This document shows positions 17,243 to 25,564 of a DNA stretch of 64,000 bases, piece by piece (positions within the stretch are counted from its first letter, which is position 1; every line of letters starts with the position of its first letter). The notes beneath the pieces were generated by a model. The model had not been told where the DNA came from. It did not search any database and was given only the letters and a program-made list of their open reading frames with translations. Source of the stretch: Roseivirga misakiensis (GTDB lineage: Bacteria; Bacteroidota; Bacteroidia; Cytophagales; Cyclobacteriaceae); contig NZ_MDGQ01000005.1 in NCBI RefSeq assembly GCF_001747105.1, positions 2,108,001 to 2,172,000 on the forward strand. Direction: 5' to 3'. A program made the translations under genes and the position numbers.

Positions 17243-17794
17243 CTAATTGTTTTTTAAATTCATTTCACTAAGTAATTCCAGCCCTTCAGACGCTTCACTC
17301 ATTCGAGAAAAGTCCTGAAGTTCGGTTCCAACTTTACCTAAGTTGGTTAATTCATTCATTGTCTGATTTCCTTTGTTCATATAGTTGGACACCATTAACA
17401 ATTGTCTTTTCAATTCAGCATAAGCCTCCTCAGGTGTTTCAAAAGTATCTTCAGACACGTATTGATTCTGCTGTTGATTTGCCAAATAACCGCTAACGAA
17501 TATCACTACAACAGCAGCGGCAATACTAGCATACCTTTTAAAGTAAGCCTGAAGGTTAAAGACTTTCGTCTCTGGCTCTTCTGAAATCATTTGCAAGATT
17601 GACTCATCAAAAGATTCATCAAGTTCTATTTTTGATTCCGATTCGAAATGATCGAAAAGTGCTTTCACCTCTTCCACTTCCTCACTTTCCTGCTCAGCTT
17701 TTATCAAAGCTTTGAGTTCTTTTTCATCCTCAAGACTTGCTTCCGCTTCCCAGTACTTTTCTAACAATTCTGCTCTTCTAGAGTCCATATGCAT
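17243..17794 (-). CDS. Probable anti-sigma factor, single-pass membrane protein
   Basis: A 183-residue protein. A cytoplasmic acidic N-terminus (EKYWEAEASLEDEKELKALI, about residues 9-28) resembles the zinc-less anti-sigma N-terminal region common in Bacteroidota. One transmembrane segment is at about residues 88-104 (YASIAAAVVVIFVSGYLA), and the periplasmic tail is short. The gene overlaps the sigma-factor gene by 17 bases if the first ATG (17794) is used, or 11 with the ATG at 17788. Position and topology, not a strong motif, support the role. Confidence 0.7.
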   Translation of the reverse strand: MHMDSRRAELLEKYWEAEASLEDEKELKALIKAEQESEEVEEVKALFDHFESESKIELDESFDESILQMISEEPETKVFNLQAYFKRYASIAAAVVVIFVSGYLANQQQNQYVSEDTFETPEEAYAELKRQLLMVSNYMNKGNQTMNELTNLGKVGTELQDFSRMSEASEGLELLSEMNLKNN

Positions 17795-18296
17795 CGACTT
17801 TTATTAAGCTTTCTTTTAATTTTCTTCTGGCTCTAAACAAATTCGTTTTTACCAGATTTATATCAATTTCTAGCGCTTCCGCTATTTCTTTATATGCTAA
17901 ACCTTCGATATCTCTCAGTTGCATCACTTCCCGTTGTCTATCGGGCAGGGCGTCTATCAAATCCTTTATCCTGGTCATCAAGTCTCCCCTTTCTGTCATA
18001 ACATAAGGTGTATCACGTTCTTTTCTCGTATCGAACTCAACCTCAAAAAGGTCGGTCTTCTTTACATGCTTAGACCTCAGTTTATCCAGTGCCTTGTTAC
18101 GGGTGATCTGCATGCACCAAGCCTCTAGATTCTGGATCAGATTTACCTCTGATCTTTTTTCCCAAACTTTGATTAAACACTCCTGAACCACATCTTTTGC
18201 CAACTCTTCATCTTTTACAATGTTGAGTGCAAAGCGGTAAAGTTTGTTCTTCAAAGGGAGAACCTCTGCTTTGAAACGTGATACATCCATAATCAC
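17778..18296 (-). CDS. ECF-type RNA polymerase sigma factor
   Basis: A 172-residue sigma-70 family factor. Region 2 is at about residues 10-75 (YRFALNIVKDEELAKDVVQECLIKVWEKR; WCMQITRNKALDKLR), and region 4 is at about 110-165 (LPDRQREVMQLRDIEGLAYKEIAEAL, INLVKTNLFRARRKLKE). There is no region 3, as usual for ECF factors. It heads the sigma/anti-sigma/DUF4252/DUF4252 series and is probably autoregulated. An ATG two codons in (18290) is an equally good start. Confidence 0.92.
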   Translation of the reverse strand: MIMDVSRFKAEVLPLKNKLYRFALNIVKDEELAKDVVQECLIKVWEKRSEVNLIQNLEAWCMQITRNKALDKLRSKHVKKTDLFEVEFDTRKERDTPYVMTERGDLMTRIKDLIDALPDRQREVMQLRDIEGLAYKEIAEALEIDINLVKTNLFRARRKLKESLIKVDAYGL

Positions 18297-18484
18297 AAAA
18301 AAGACGGCTTGCTGATAAAAGTTGTTAACACTTGGGTGAAGATTTTTTAATAAAATGTGTCAATCATGTCCCCATTTGTCAGAAACGCCATTCTGAAGAT
18401 AAAAAAATATTATCTCTCTGCTCCTAATGAGAATTGATCACTGTAAAAAGGTGGAGTAATTGAAGTGCATAGAAATTCATATGC

Positions 18485-19504
18485 CTAACGGCAAACTTCG
18501 GCGATTAGCTTTTTCGACTCATTAGCGTTTTTATCTTTTAGAAAATCTGTTCGGGTACAAGCTTCTTCCATTCTACCCAAGTTCTTCAAAGACATTGCCC
18601 AATAATAATTCAGTCGAGGAATCTTATCATCGAACTTTGCAGCTTGTTCGAAATTTCTCACGGCATCATCAAAACGATCCTTCAAATAGAAGAGTATTCC
18701 TCTATTTCGGTAAGCCCATGGGTTTTGAGGTGAACCGATTATGGCCCGGCGAATATCAGGTTCGGCTTCTTCCAAATTGCCCATTAACAAATGAATGTAC
18801 CCTCTGTTATTCAGAAAGTAAGGGTTGCCAACATCTAAGGCTAGGGCTTCATTTACACGCACTAACGCCAGTTCATAATCTTTTTCTTCTGTGGCAATTA
18901 AGGCCAATGTATTATAGCTATTGGGCTCTTTGGCGTTTAAACCTATAGCACTTTCCAAGGTTTGCCTTGCTTGATCCAACTCACCCACCATGTAATAACC
19001 ATTGGCCACATTTACCAATGTTTCTGCATTAGACCCATCTTTTTCAAATGACTGTTCGAAGGATTGAATGGAGGCCTTGAAATCTTTCATCTCATGGTAA
19101 ACCAACCCTTTACTGAAATCTACAAAAGCAGAATCTGGGAATTTTTGGCTCAATACTTCTAAATCTTCTAATGCTTTTTCATAACGCTTAGCATCTAAAT
19201 AAGCATTTACTCTATTCCGTCTAGCTTCGAAGAATTCAGGATCTAGTTGCATCAGAATTTTACTGTAGTCGCTGATCGCTTCTATGTACTTACCATCTTT
19301 ATAACTGGCGACTCCCCTATTATTATAGGCTTCTATGAACTGATCGTTCTTTGCGATGGCTTCGGTATAAAACCTCACCGCTTCATTGTACTGGCCTTTA
19401 TTTAAGGCTTCGTTTCCTTTTAGTAAAAAACGACCTGCTTTATCTTCTTCACTATCACAAGCGAAAACTAACAGTAGCAACAAAAGCCCAAACCATCTAT
19501 TCAT
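18485..19504 (-). CDS. TPR-repeat lipoprotein
   Basis: A 339-residue protein from the ATG at 19504. An in-frame TTG 18 bases upstream is rejected because the ATG gives a compact lipoprotein signal (MNRWFGLLLLLLVFAC). The Cys after VFA would be the lipidated residue. The rest is at least eight tetratricopeptide repeats (GQYNEAVRFYTEAIAKN, GKYIEAISDYSKIL, KDFKASIQSFEQSF, DRFDDAVRNFEQAA), a protein-protein interaction scaffold. It is probably attached to the inner face of the outer membrane. Partners are unknown. Confidence 0.85.
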   Translation of the reverse strand: MNRWFGLLLLLLVFACDSEEDKAGRFLLKGNEALNKGQYNEAVRFYTEAIAKNDQFIEAYNNRGVASYKDGKYIEAISDYSKILMQLDPEFFEARRNRVNAYLDAKRYEKALEDLEVLSQKFPDSAFVDFSKGLVYHEMKDFKASIQSFEQSFEKDGSNAETLVNVANGYYMVGELDQARQTLESAIGLNAKEPNSYNTLALIATEEKDYELALVRVNEALALDVGNPYFLNNRGYIHLLMGNLEEAEPDIRRAIIGSPQNPWAYRNRGILFYLKDRFDDAVRNFEQAAKFDDKIPRLNYYWAMSLKNLGRMEEACTRTDFLKDKNANESKKLIAEVCR

Positions 19505-19579
19505 AAGATCAAATTTGTCCAAAATACGTAGTCAAAAACATAGGAACCAAGTAATATCAATTCGTTAATTTTAGAAACA

Positions 19580-19951
19580 ATGAAACCGTTTAGTGTTAAA
19601 GAAAGACTTCAAAGCTTTAAATATGCTTGGCGCGGAATTCGAGTCGCCATATGGCAAGAACATAACTTTCGGATTCACCTTTTAGCCGCACTAATCGTTA
19701 TTGTTACTGGTTTCTATTTTGAAATTTCAAACACCGAGTGGTGTTGGATTGTTTTAGCCATTTGTATCGTTTTTACTGCCGAACTATTCAATACAGCGAT
19801 AGAGAAACTGGTTGATTTAAAATCTCCTGAATTCGATCCGTTAGCTGGTAAAATCAAGGACATAGCGGCTGGTGCGGTTTTAGTATCAGCCTTATCTGCT
19901 GCAATTATAGGCCTTTTAATCTTTTGGCCTTATATCGAGGATATATCTTAA
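19580..19951 (+). CDS. dgkA: Diacylglycerol kinase / undecaprenol kinase (DgkA family)
   Basis: A 123-residue small integral membrane kinase with three transmembrane helices (about 33-50, 53-72, 96-116). The family signature is seen in FTAELFNTAIEKLVDL, and the N-terminal amphipathic helix SFKYAWRGIRVAIWQEHNF is typical. It phosphorylates diacylglycerol or undecaprenol for lipid recycling; in organisms outside the enterics the undecaprenol role is common. It is divergent from the TPR lipoprotein gene with 75 bases between the starts. Confidence 0.93.
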   Translation: MKPFSVKERLQSFKYAWRGIRVAIWQEHNFRIHLLAALIVIVTGFYFEISNTEWCWIVLAICIVFTAELFNTAIEKLVDLKSPEFDPLAGKIKDIAAGAVLVSALSAAIIGLLIFWPYIEDIS

Positions 19952-19962
19952 CTTATAGGCTT

Positions 19963-20631
19963 ATGAAAAGGTATTTAACTGTTTTATTCTCTTTTTTTGG
20001 CATGTTCCAAACCGTTGGACAATCATCGAGATTGGACACTCCAGAGCCACCTCAAGTCATAATAGAATATCAAAATCAGGCCTTACACCTTGGTATATTT
20101 TCTATACTTAATGATAAATCAGCAATTGATCTATCTCATGTCTTATATTTCGATGTCTACATCAAAAAATCAGATGATTCCGGGACACCTGTAATAGACC
20201 GTAACATGATGGTTTTAATCCTGAAAGAGACTGAAGAGGCCCGAGAAATGTTTAAACTCTTCAAAGAACCTTTAAAAAATGCACCCCTAATAAAAATCAA
20301 GGAGAGTAGTCTAGCCATCAGGGAGGGCACTCCTGGTATAATTGTTGGCAAACGCAAAGGAGAATCGTTGATGGCCGAACCTTCATTGAATAAATATTGG
20401 CAGTCAGAGCATGTTACTATTTTATCAGTTGCTGGTAAAGAAGCTTACTGCCCAAATGTAGGAGTGCTGAACTTATTAGATAAAAGTGACCAGCTTAGCA
20501 TAAAAGTTTACAGTGACCTACCCTCACGATTAAAGTATGGAAGCGGAAATAGAGACATAGTGATCCATACATATACTCCTAGCAAGCAATCCAAAAAATT
20601 ATTACGTCGGTTAAAAAGAGTTAGGCACTAA
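19963..20631 (+). CDS. Secreted protein of unknown function
   Basis: A 222-residue protein from the ATG at 19963, chosen because it begins a signal peptide (MKRYLTVLFSFFGMFQTVGQ). An in-frame TTG upstream would overlap dgkA. The mature part is mixed alpha/beta with a basic C-terminus (KQSKKLLRRLKRVRH). No family is recognised. It lies 11 bases after dgkA and is probably co-transcribed with it. Confidence 0.55.
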   Translation: MKRYLTVLFSFFGMFQTVGQSSRLDTPEPPQVIIEYQNQALHLGIFSILNDKSAIDLSHVLYFDVYIKKSDDSGTPVIDRNMMVLILKETEEAREMFKLFKEPLKNAPLIKIKESSLAIREGTPGIIVGKRKGESLMAEPSLNKYWQSEHVTILSVAGKEAYCPNVGVLNLLDKSDQLSIKVYSDLPSRLKYGSGNRDIVIHTYTPSKQSKKLLRRLKRVRH

Positions 20632-20673
20632 ACAGTCTAAATCACTTTTTCTTAAATTGAGAAAACGACTTTT

Positions 20674-22215
20674 ATGTTTTCTCAGCTAAAACCACTCTTT
20701 TTTCTTCTAGTCATCTGTCTTTTCGGGTGCCAACCAACCCAAGAATCAAAACCCAATATAATTCTGATAGTTGCCGATGATTTAGGCTATGGTGAGTTGG
20801 GTGCATATGGACAGAAAATCATACAAACGCCCAATCTTGATGCATTAGCTGCAAATGGCATGAAATTCAATCAGTTTTATGCTGGCTCACCAGTTTGTGC
20901 ACCGTCTCGCTACGTTCTCCTAACAGGATTACACACCGGACACTCATTTATAAGAGGCAATGATGAATGGGCGGAACGTGGTAAGGTTTGGAATTATAAG
21001 GAAGCCACGAAAAACCCTGGACTGGAAGGCCAACGCCCCATACCTGACAGTACAGTGCTGTTAAGTGAGGTTATGAAAAAAGCAGGCTACCAAACTGCCG
21101 TAATCGGTAAATGGGGATTAGGAGCACCATTTACAGAGGGCGAACCCAATCAGCAAGGTTTCGACTACTTCTATGGTTATAATTGCCAACGGCAGGCTCA
21201 CAACTTATATCCTGTTCACCTCTGGGAAAACGACCACAAAGTCGCATTAAAGAATGATACTATCCCACCTGGTACTAAACTATCGGCCAATGCAAACCCA
21301 AATGATCAGTCGGCTTATGCGGATTATTACCAAGCCGATTACGCTCCAGAGAAAATGCAGGAAAGTGCCTTGTCTTTTATAAAGAATAGAGAGAGTGATA
21401 GTCCATTTCTTCTCTATTATGCCACCCCGATACCACATGTACCACTACAGGTTCCTGAAGCCTACGTAGAAAAGTACCGCAAAATTATTGGCGAGGAAGA
21501 ACCGTATCTCGGCCAAAGAGGCTATTTCCCACATCAATATCCAAAGGCGGCCTATGCGGGTATGATCAATTATTTAGACGATCAAATTGGTGAACTTATT
21601 GACTTGTTAAAATCTGAAGGTATCTATGAAAATACCATTATCATGTTTACCAGTGATAATGGACCTACTTATGCCGGAGGCGTAGATGCTGACTACTTCA
21701 ATAGCGCAGGACCTTTTTCTAATGACTATGGCCGAACCAAAGGATTTACCTATGAAGGAGGAATTCGAGTACCGATGATCGCCTCATGGCCTGGAAAGAT
21801 AGCGCCAGCCTCTACCACAGAACACATTAGTGCTTTCTATGATATTTTACCCACCCTAGCCAGTATTGGTGGTGGAGAAATCACCAATTCAATTGATGGC
21901 AAGAGCTTTTTGCCTACTCTTATAGGGAAAGAGCAAGAATCGCACGACCACTTATACTGGGAGTTCCCAGAATACAAGGGTCAACAAGCGGTCAGGATGG
22001 GGAACTTTAAGGCGATTCGAAAGAATATGTTTGAAGGGAACCTGACTATAGAACTTTATGACTTAACCGAAGACCCAAAAGAACTGGTTGATATATCAAA
22101 TGAGAATCCAGAAATTGTAGAGAGAATAAACAAGATAATGGTTTCTGAACATGAAGATGCAGCGCTATCTAACTTTAGAATTCCAGTGATCAGTGGTCAG
22201 AAGAAACAAAACTAA
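20674..22215 (+). CDS. Type I sulfatase (arylsulfatase family), lipoprotein
   Basis: A 513-residue sulfatase with a lipoprotein signal (Cys19 in CLFGC). The N-terminal metal site is IVADDLGYG (Asp34, Asp35), and the activating motif C-A-P-S-R begins at Cys75, the residue converted to formylglycine. YQTAVIGKWGLG and MFTSDNGPTYAGG are the usual later metal and sulfate-binding motifs. It hydrolyses sulfate esters, probably from algal or animal glycans or small aryl esters, at the cell surface. No sulfatase-modifying enzyme is in the window. Its stop overlaps the next start (TAATG). Confidence 0.93.
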   Translation: MFSQLKPLFFLLVICLFGCQPTQESKPNIILIVADDLGYGELGAYGQKIIQTPNLDALAANGMKFNQFYAGSPVCAPSRYVLLTGLHTGHSFIRGNDEWAERGKVWNYKEATKNPGLEGQRPIPDSTVLLSEVMKKAGYQTAVIGKWGLGAPFTEGEPNQQGFDYFYGYNCQRQAHNLYPVHLWENDHKVALKNDTIPPGTKLSANANPNDQSAYADYYQADYAPEKMQESALSFIKNRESDSPFLLYYATPIPHVPLQVPEAYVEKYRKIIGEEEPYLGQRGYFPHQYPKAAYAGMINYLDDQIGELIDLLKSEGIYENTIIMFTSDNGPTYAGGVDADYFNSAGPFSNDYGRTKGFTYEGGIRVPMIASWPGKIAPASTTEHISAFYDILPTLASIGGGEITNSIDGKSFLPTLIGKEQESHDHLYWEFPEYKGQQAVRMGNFKAIRKNMFEGNLTIELYDLTEDPKELVDISNENPEIVERINKIMVSEHEDAALSNFRIPVISGQKKQN

Positions 22216-22631
22216 TGTCTAAGAACAAAACGGTAGCTAATGACGCCAGTGTGGACGAGTTCCTAAGTGGCGTAAAAGATCCTATCAAAAGAGAAGATTG
22301 CTTTACACTGAATGCCTTGATGCAAAAAGTAACGCAACATTCCCCACAAATGTGGGGTGGATCGATTGTCGGTTATGACAGTTACCACTATGTTTATGAT
22401 AGTGGCAGAGCAGGTGATTTTATGAAAGTAGGGTTTTCGCCAAGAGCGCAAAACTTGACTATTTACATCATGCCAGGCTTTGAGCGTTACCCAGAGCTTA
22501 TGACAAGCTTAGGCAAACACAAAGTCGGGAAATCTTGTCTTTATGTAAAGAAGCTTGCCGATATTGACATGGAAGTTTTGGAAGCACTCGTTACTGAATC
22601 TTACAATTACATGACTAATAAATATGGCTGA
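22215..22631 (+). CDS. DUF1801-domain protein
   Basis: A 138-residue cytosolic protein matching the DUF1801 (YdhG-like) fold pattern: SVDEFLSGV near the start, MWGGSIVGYDSYHY in the middle and GFSPRAQNLTIYIMPGF followed by GKHKVGKSCLYVKKL. The fold is related to iron-chaperone-like frataxin-type alpha/beta proteins, but the function of this family is not settled. The start ATG overlaps the sulfatase stop by one base, which implies translational coupling. Confidence 0.8.
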   Translation: MSKNKTVANDASVDEFLSGVKDPIKREDCFTLNALMQKVTQHSPQMWGGSIVGYDSYHYVYDSGRAGDFMKVGFSPRAQNLTIYIMPGFERYPELMTSLGKHKVGKSCLYVKKLADIDMEVLEALVTESYNYMTNKYG

Positions 22632-22863
22632 AAAGAAAATCAGAAAGAATTGGGTAATTGTCCTCCTCATTTTTGCGGGAATTGTCTATGCTATAAATGC
22701 CATTGACGCACTCGCTGGCCCCGAAAAAGACAGTTATGAGTTTCTTTCATTCGAAATCAATCGCTGGTTGTATGTTGGCTTAATGGTATTTTTTGCTTTC
22801 TCACTAACTTCATTAGGGGTAAGCGCTTATAAAGAGAAACGCAATGCTTCGAAGAACTCTTAA
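22624..22863 (+). CDS. Small two-TM membrane protein of unknown function
   Basis: A 79-residue protein with two hydrophobic segments (about residues 10-27, NWVIVLLIFAGIVYAINAI, and 50-68, LYVGLMVFFAFSLTSLGV) joined by a short polar loop. It overlaps the preceding gene by 8 bases and the following one by 20, so it sits inside a compressed operon. No family is recognised. Confidence 0.65.
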   Translation: MAEKKIRKNWVIVLLIFAGIVYAINAIDALAGPEKDSYEFLSFEINRWLYVGLMVFFAFSLTSLGVSAYKEKRNASKNS

Positions 22864-23284
22864 TATCGGTCTGCTTCTTACGATTTCATCGTTATGTTTT
22901 GCTCAGACGTCTTTCGATCACATGGCTATAGTCGTAAAAGGTTTAGAGGCCACGAAACAGTTTTATCGAGATGCGCTTGGCTTCAAAAATATTAAAGACC
23001 CGACAGGAAACCTATTGATCGATTGGCTGGAAAATGACAACGGTGAACAACTTCACTTAATTGAAGGTGATTTAACAAAGGTGAATTTAACCAAGTCGGT
23101 CCATTTTAGTTTTGGGGTACCCGCACTGAATCCATTTATTGAAAATTTGAGGGCTAAGAAAATTAAGTTTGAAAACTGGGCTGGTGACGAAGGTGAAGTG
23201 ACCATAAGACAAGATGGCGTTCGGCAAATCTACCTCCAAGACCCTAATGGTTATTGGATAGAAATAAACGATCGGCAAAAATGA
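22844..23284 (+). CDS. Secreted VOC/glyoxalase-fold protein
   Basis: A 146-residue protein with a signal peptide (MLRRTLNIGLLLTISSLCFAQ), then one vicinal-oxygen-chelate domain. FDHMAIVVKGLEATKQFYRDALGF carries the first metal-ligand histidine, and QIYLQDPNGYWIEI carries the terminal glutamate. VOC proteins bind a metal and act as lyases, dioxygenases or binding proteins. A periplasmic location is less common. It overlaps its neighbours on both sides. The substrate is unknown. Confidence 0.8.
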   Translation: MLRRTLNIGLLLTISSLCFAQTSFDHMAIVVKGLEATKQFYRDALGFKNIKDPTGNLLIDWLENDNGEQLHLIEGDLTKVNLTKSVHFSFGVPALNPFIENLRAKKIKFENWAGDEGEVTIRQDGVRQIYLQDPNGYWIEINDRQK

Positions 23285-23754
23285 CCGCTCAAAGGGTAGA
23301 ACGGTACCCAGCAGTTCCATCTAAGGCGAAAAACAGTCTTATGGAGCTTTGGAACAAAGAGTACCCTAAACAACTGTCCTATCCAGACTTGGAGCATTTC
23401 GATCGTTATTTAAATCAATTAGTCTCCCCTAGTCATTATCTCATTTTCGAAAAAAGTAACTCCGCGATTGCTTGGGCTTTTACTTTTAAAAGAGACGGCC
23501 AAATTTGGTTTGCCATCATTGTTAATAGTCAATATCAGAAACTGGGTCTCGGTACGAGTCTTTTAAGCGCAATTAAGAATGATAATAAGGAGATTTGTGG
23601 CTGGGTAACAGACGTGAGTACCTACTCAAAAGCTGATGGTTCACCCTATAAATCACCGCTCTCTTTCTACAAGAAAAATGGTTTCAAAATCTTACCAGAA
23701 GTTAGGCTTGAAACAGATGAATTGACCGCAGTAAAAATTGCTTATTTGCGTTAG
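23281..23754 (+). CDS. GNAT-family N-acetyltransferase
   Basis: A 157-residue protein from the ATG at 23281, which overlaps the VOC stop as ATGA. A TTG nine codons upstream is rejected. Motif A of the family is IVNSQYQKLGLGTSLLSAIK, and LSFYKKNGFKI is the usual closing motif. The substrate is unknown. It is last in the sulfatase-led cluster, and its TAG overlaps the stop of the converging gene. Confidence 0.8.
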   Translation: MTAQRVERYPAVPSKAKNSLMELWNKEYPKQLSYPDLEHFDRYLNQLVSPSHYLIFEKSNSAIAWAFTFKRDGQIWFAIIVNSQYQKLGLGTSLLSAIKNDNKEICGWVTDVSTYSKADGSPYKSPLSFYKKNGFKILPEVRLETDELTAVKIAYLR

Positions 23755-24503
23755 TTTTCAGTTTCCAGAAAATTGAACATTTCAGACAAGATTTCTTCTT
23801 CATCGAGTCCATTATCCATCATCTCATCATACGTCCATTCTTTTTCCTCCAAACAATACTTGACCATCATAGCGTATTGTAGATGTCTTTTGATAGTAGA
23901 TGTTGTCGAATCTAAAATCACCCATTCAAATTGACCTTTAGTTTGATCAAGCTTTGCCTTTAGATCTGAAAATGGCACGTGCTTCCCGAATAACTCATAC
24001 TCCACATAGCCCTCCCATTTCCAATTGGCATAACCACCTATAGGATTTGAACCCCAAAATCCATGATAATTAAATTGATAGTTGTGTACCATACCATGCG
24101 CTAGAAATTGTACATAAGACATGGTTTGCCCCCAATGATTTAGTCGTCCATGCTGAGCATCCTGAGCAATTAAGACCACCTTATTTGCAAAAGCGGCAAA
24201 AACATCATCACCCAACACGCCTTTAACTAATTGTGGATATTTACTGCCATCATTTAAGCACAGGTCTATTTTTAAATCAGGGCTATAGAGTGGCGATTCG
24301 GAAACCAAATCGAAGGCATCTTTAATAGAAGCTGGCAGATGCTCAGGAATTTCCTCATCATGGTATATCGTTATATTTCCGACAGTCGTATGACTTGCAT
24401 AAAGTAATGATGGTGTTGAAAGTAGTGCTACCAAGCCTGCAAACATAATAATAAGGCTACCTGTCAACCATTTCATGACTAATTTGATGCTACCCTTCTT
24501 CAT
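23751..24503 (-). CDS. Membrane-anchored or secreted protein resembling a degenerate zinc peptidase
   Basis: A 250-residue protein with an N-terminal hydrophobic segment (about 10-35). Residues around 133-142 read LAHGMVHNYQ, and about 30 residues on comes WKWEGYVEYELFG. This layout resembles gluzincin metallopeptidases (HExxH, then a Glu helix), with the catalytic Glu of HExxH replaced by Gly. That suggests a metal-binding but proteolytically inactive relative, or an unrelated family with a chance match. No other clue to function is seen. Confidence 0.5.
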   Translation of the reverse strand: MKKGSIKLVMKWLTGSLIIMFAGLVALLSTPSLLYASHTTVGNITIYHDEEIPEHLPASIKDAFDLVSESPLYSPDLKIDLCLNDGSKYPQLVKGVLGDDVFAAFANKVVLIAQDAQHGRLNHWGQTMSYVQFLAHGMVHNYQFNYHGFWGSNPIGGYANWKWEGYVEYELFGKHVPFSDLKAKLDQTKGQFEWVILDSTTSTIKRHLQYAMMVKYCLEEKEWTYDEMMDNGLDEEEILSEMFNFLETEN

Positions 24504-24572
24504 ATAACCAATGTTTTATTCATCGTATAACGGAGCGATACTCGCCTGCGTTTCAACTCGATATTTAACAAA

Positions 24573-25043
24573 CTAACTTGCCCCTCTCCAATTATCGGTA
24601 GAAGGGCTGACGACTGTATCCGCTAAATAATCAACCATCAGGCCTGTTGAGTATCCATTAGTTCCGGCAATTTTCACCCATTGGTTGGCATCTCTAAATC
24701 TTAATTTCATCTCCCCATCCGATCGTATTGGTTGTTGCCCTAAAATTCGATCTATCTGTGCAAAAACCTCTTCTCCGTCCAGTATAGTCAAGAACTTAGC
24801 GTCTGCCATGTGCTCCACAGACCTAGTGCTATCTACTTTACTTCTGCCACCAAAACCAACCCTAACCGGTAAACCGGCTCGAACTGCGTCTATCAATAAT
24901 TGCTTATCTCCCGTGACCTTATTACCCTCAGCATCATGCTTATACACAAGCTTCCAAGACTCTTCACCTCTATTAAATTCACCACAACCAAAAGCCACGA
25001 ATATTAGGAGAATAATAGAAATTTTAAAAAATTTATAACTCAT
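24573..25043 (-). CDS. Lipoprotein of unknown function
   Basis: A 156-residue protein with a lipoprotein signal (MSYKFFKISIILLIFVAFGC, Cys20). The mature domain is beta-rich with no recognised motif. It lies 69 bases upstream of the peptidase-like gene on the same strand and may be co-transcribed with it. Confidence 0.6.
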   Translation of the reverse strand: MSYKFFKISIILLIFVAFGCGEFNRGEESWKLVYKHDAEGNKVTGDKQLLIDAVRAGLPVRVGFGGRSKVDSTRSVEHMADAKFLTILDGEEVFAQIDRILGQQPIRSDGEMKLRFRDANQWVKIAGTNGYSTGLMVDYLADTVVSPSTDNWRGAS

Positions 25044-25216
25044 ACGCTCAATATTGTTATATTCACATTCGAAATAAGTTTAACACGATCCTCTCAACGT
25101 TACAAGCTTATTCGACCGACAACATATTTCTCTCTACCAACAACATTGATAATACCATCCTAAAAAAACCTATCTAACAAAGTAGGGTGTTTCAAGTTTG
25201 CCATGTATCAATTAAG

Positions 25217-25564
25217 ATGATGAAAAGAATTGTCACATATCTATTTGCTTTACTCTTATTCGCAGCCTGTGCTATGAATGCAGAGATAGCGCCGAATAAC
25301 CTTTCTGAGAATGTTTTTGGATTTGTAAAACGCAATATTCAAAAGAATCGCGTTGAGCTCTTCAATGACATGAAAGAGGTGACCAAACAAGGTCTAATCC
25401 AGTTTGAGGTCTATGATGAAGCAGGTAGTTTGATAAAAGTGCTCAAAAACCCATCAGACTTTGACCAGTCGATGGAGGCTGTGTTCAACAATTCTAAAAT
25501 GATGATTAAATCGGTAAGCGTTGCCCAAATGACCTTGCCTTATGATCTTTCGGTCAACTACTAG
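25217..25564 (+). CDS. Small lipoprotein of unknown function
   Basis: A 115-residue protein starting at ATG 25217 (a second ATG follows directly). The upstream part of the open frame has no signal character. The signal MKRIVTYLFALLLFAAC supplies a lipobox Cys. The mature part contains FEVYDEAGSLIKVLKNPSDF and is otherwise featureless. Its stop shares CTAG with the stop of the convergent kinase-like gene. Function unknown. Confidence 0.6.
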   Translation: MMKRIVTYLFALLLFAACAMNAEIAPNNLSENVFGFVKRNIQKNRVELFNDMKEVTKQGLIQFEVYDEAGSLIKVLKNPSDFDQSMEAVFNNSKMMIKSVSVAQMTLPYDLSVNY

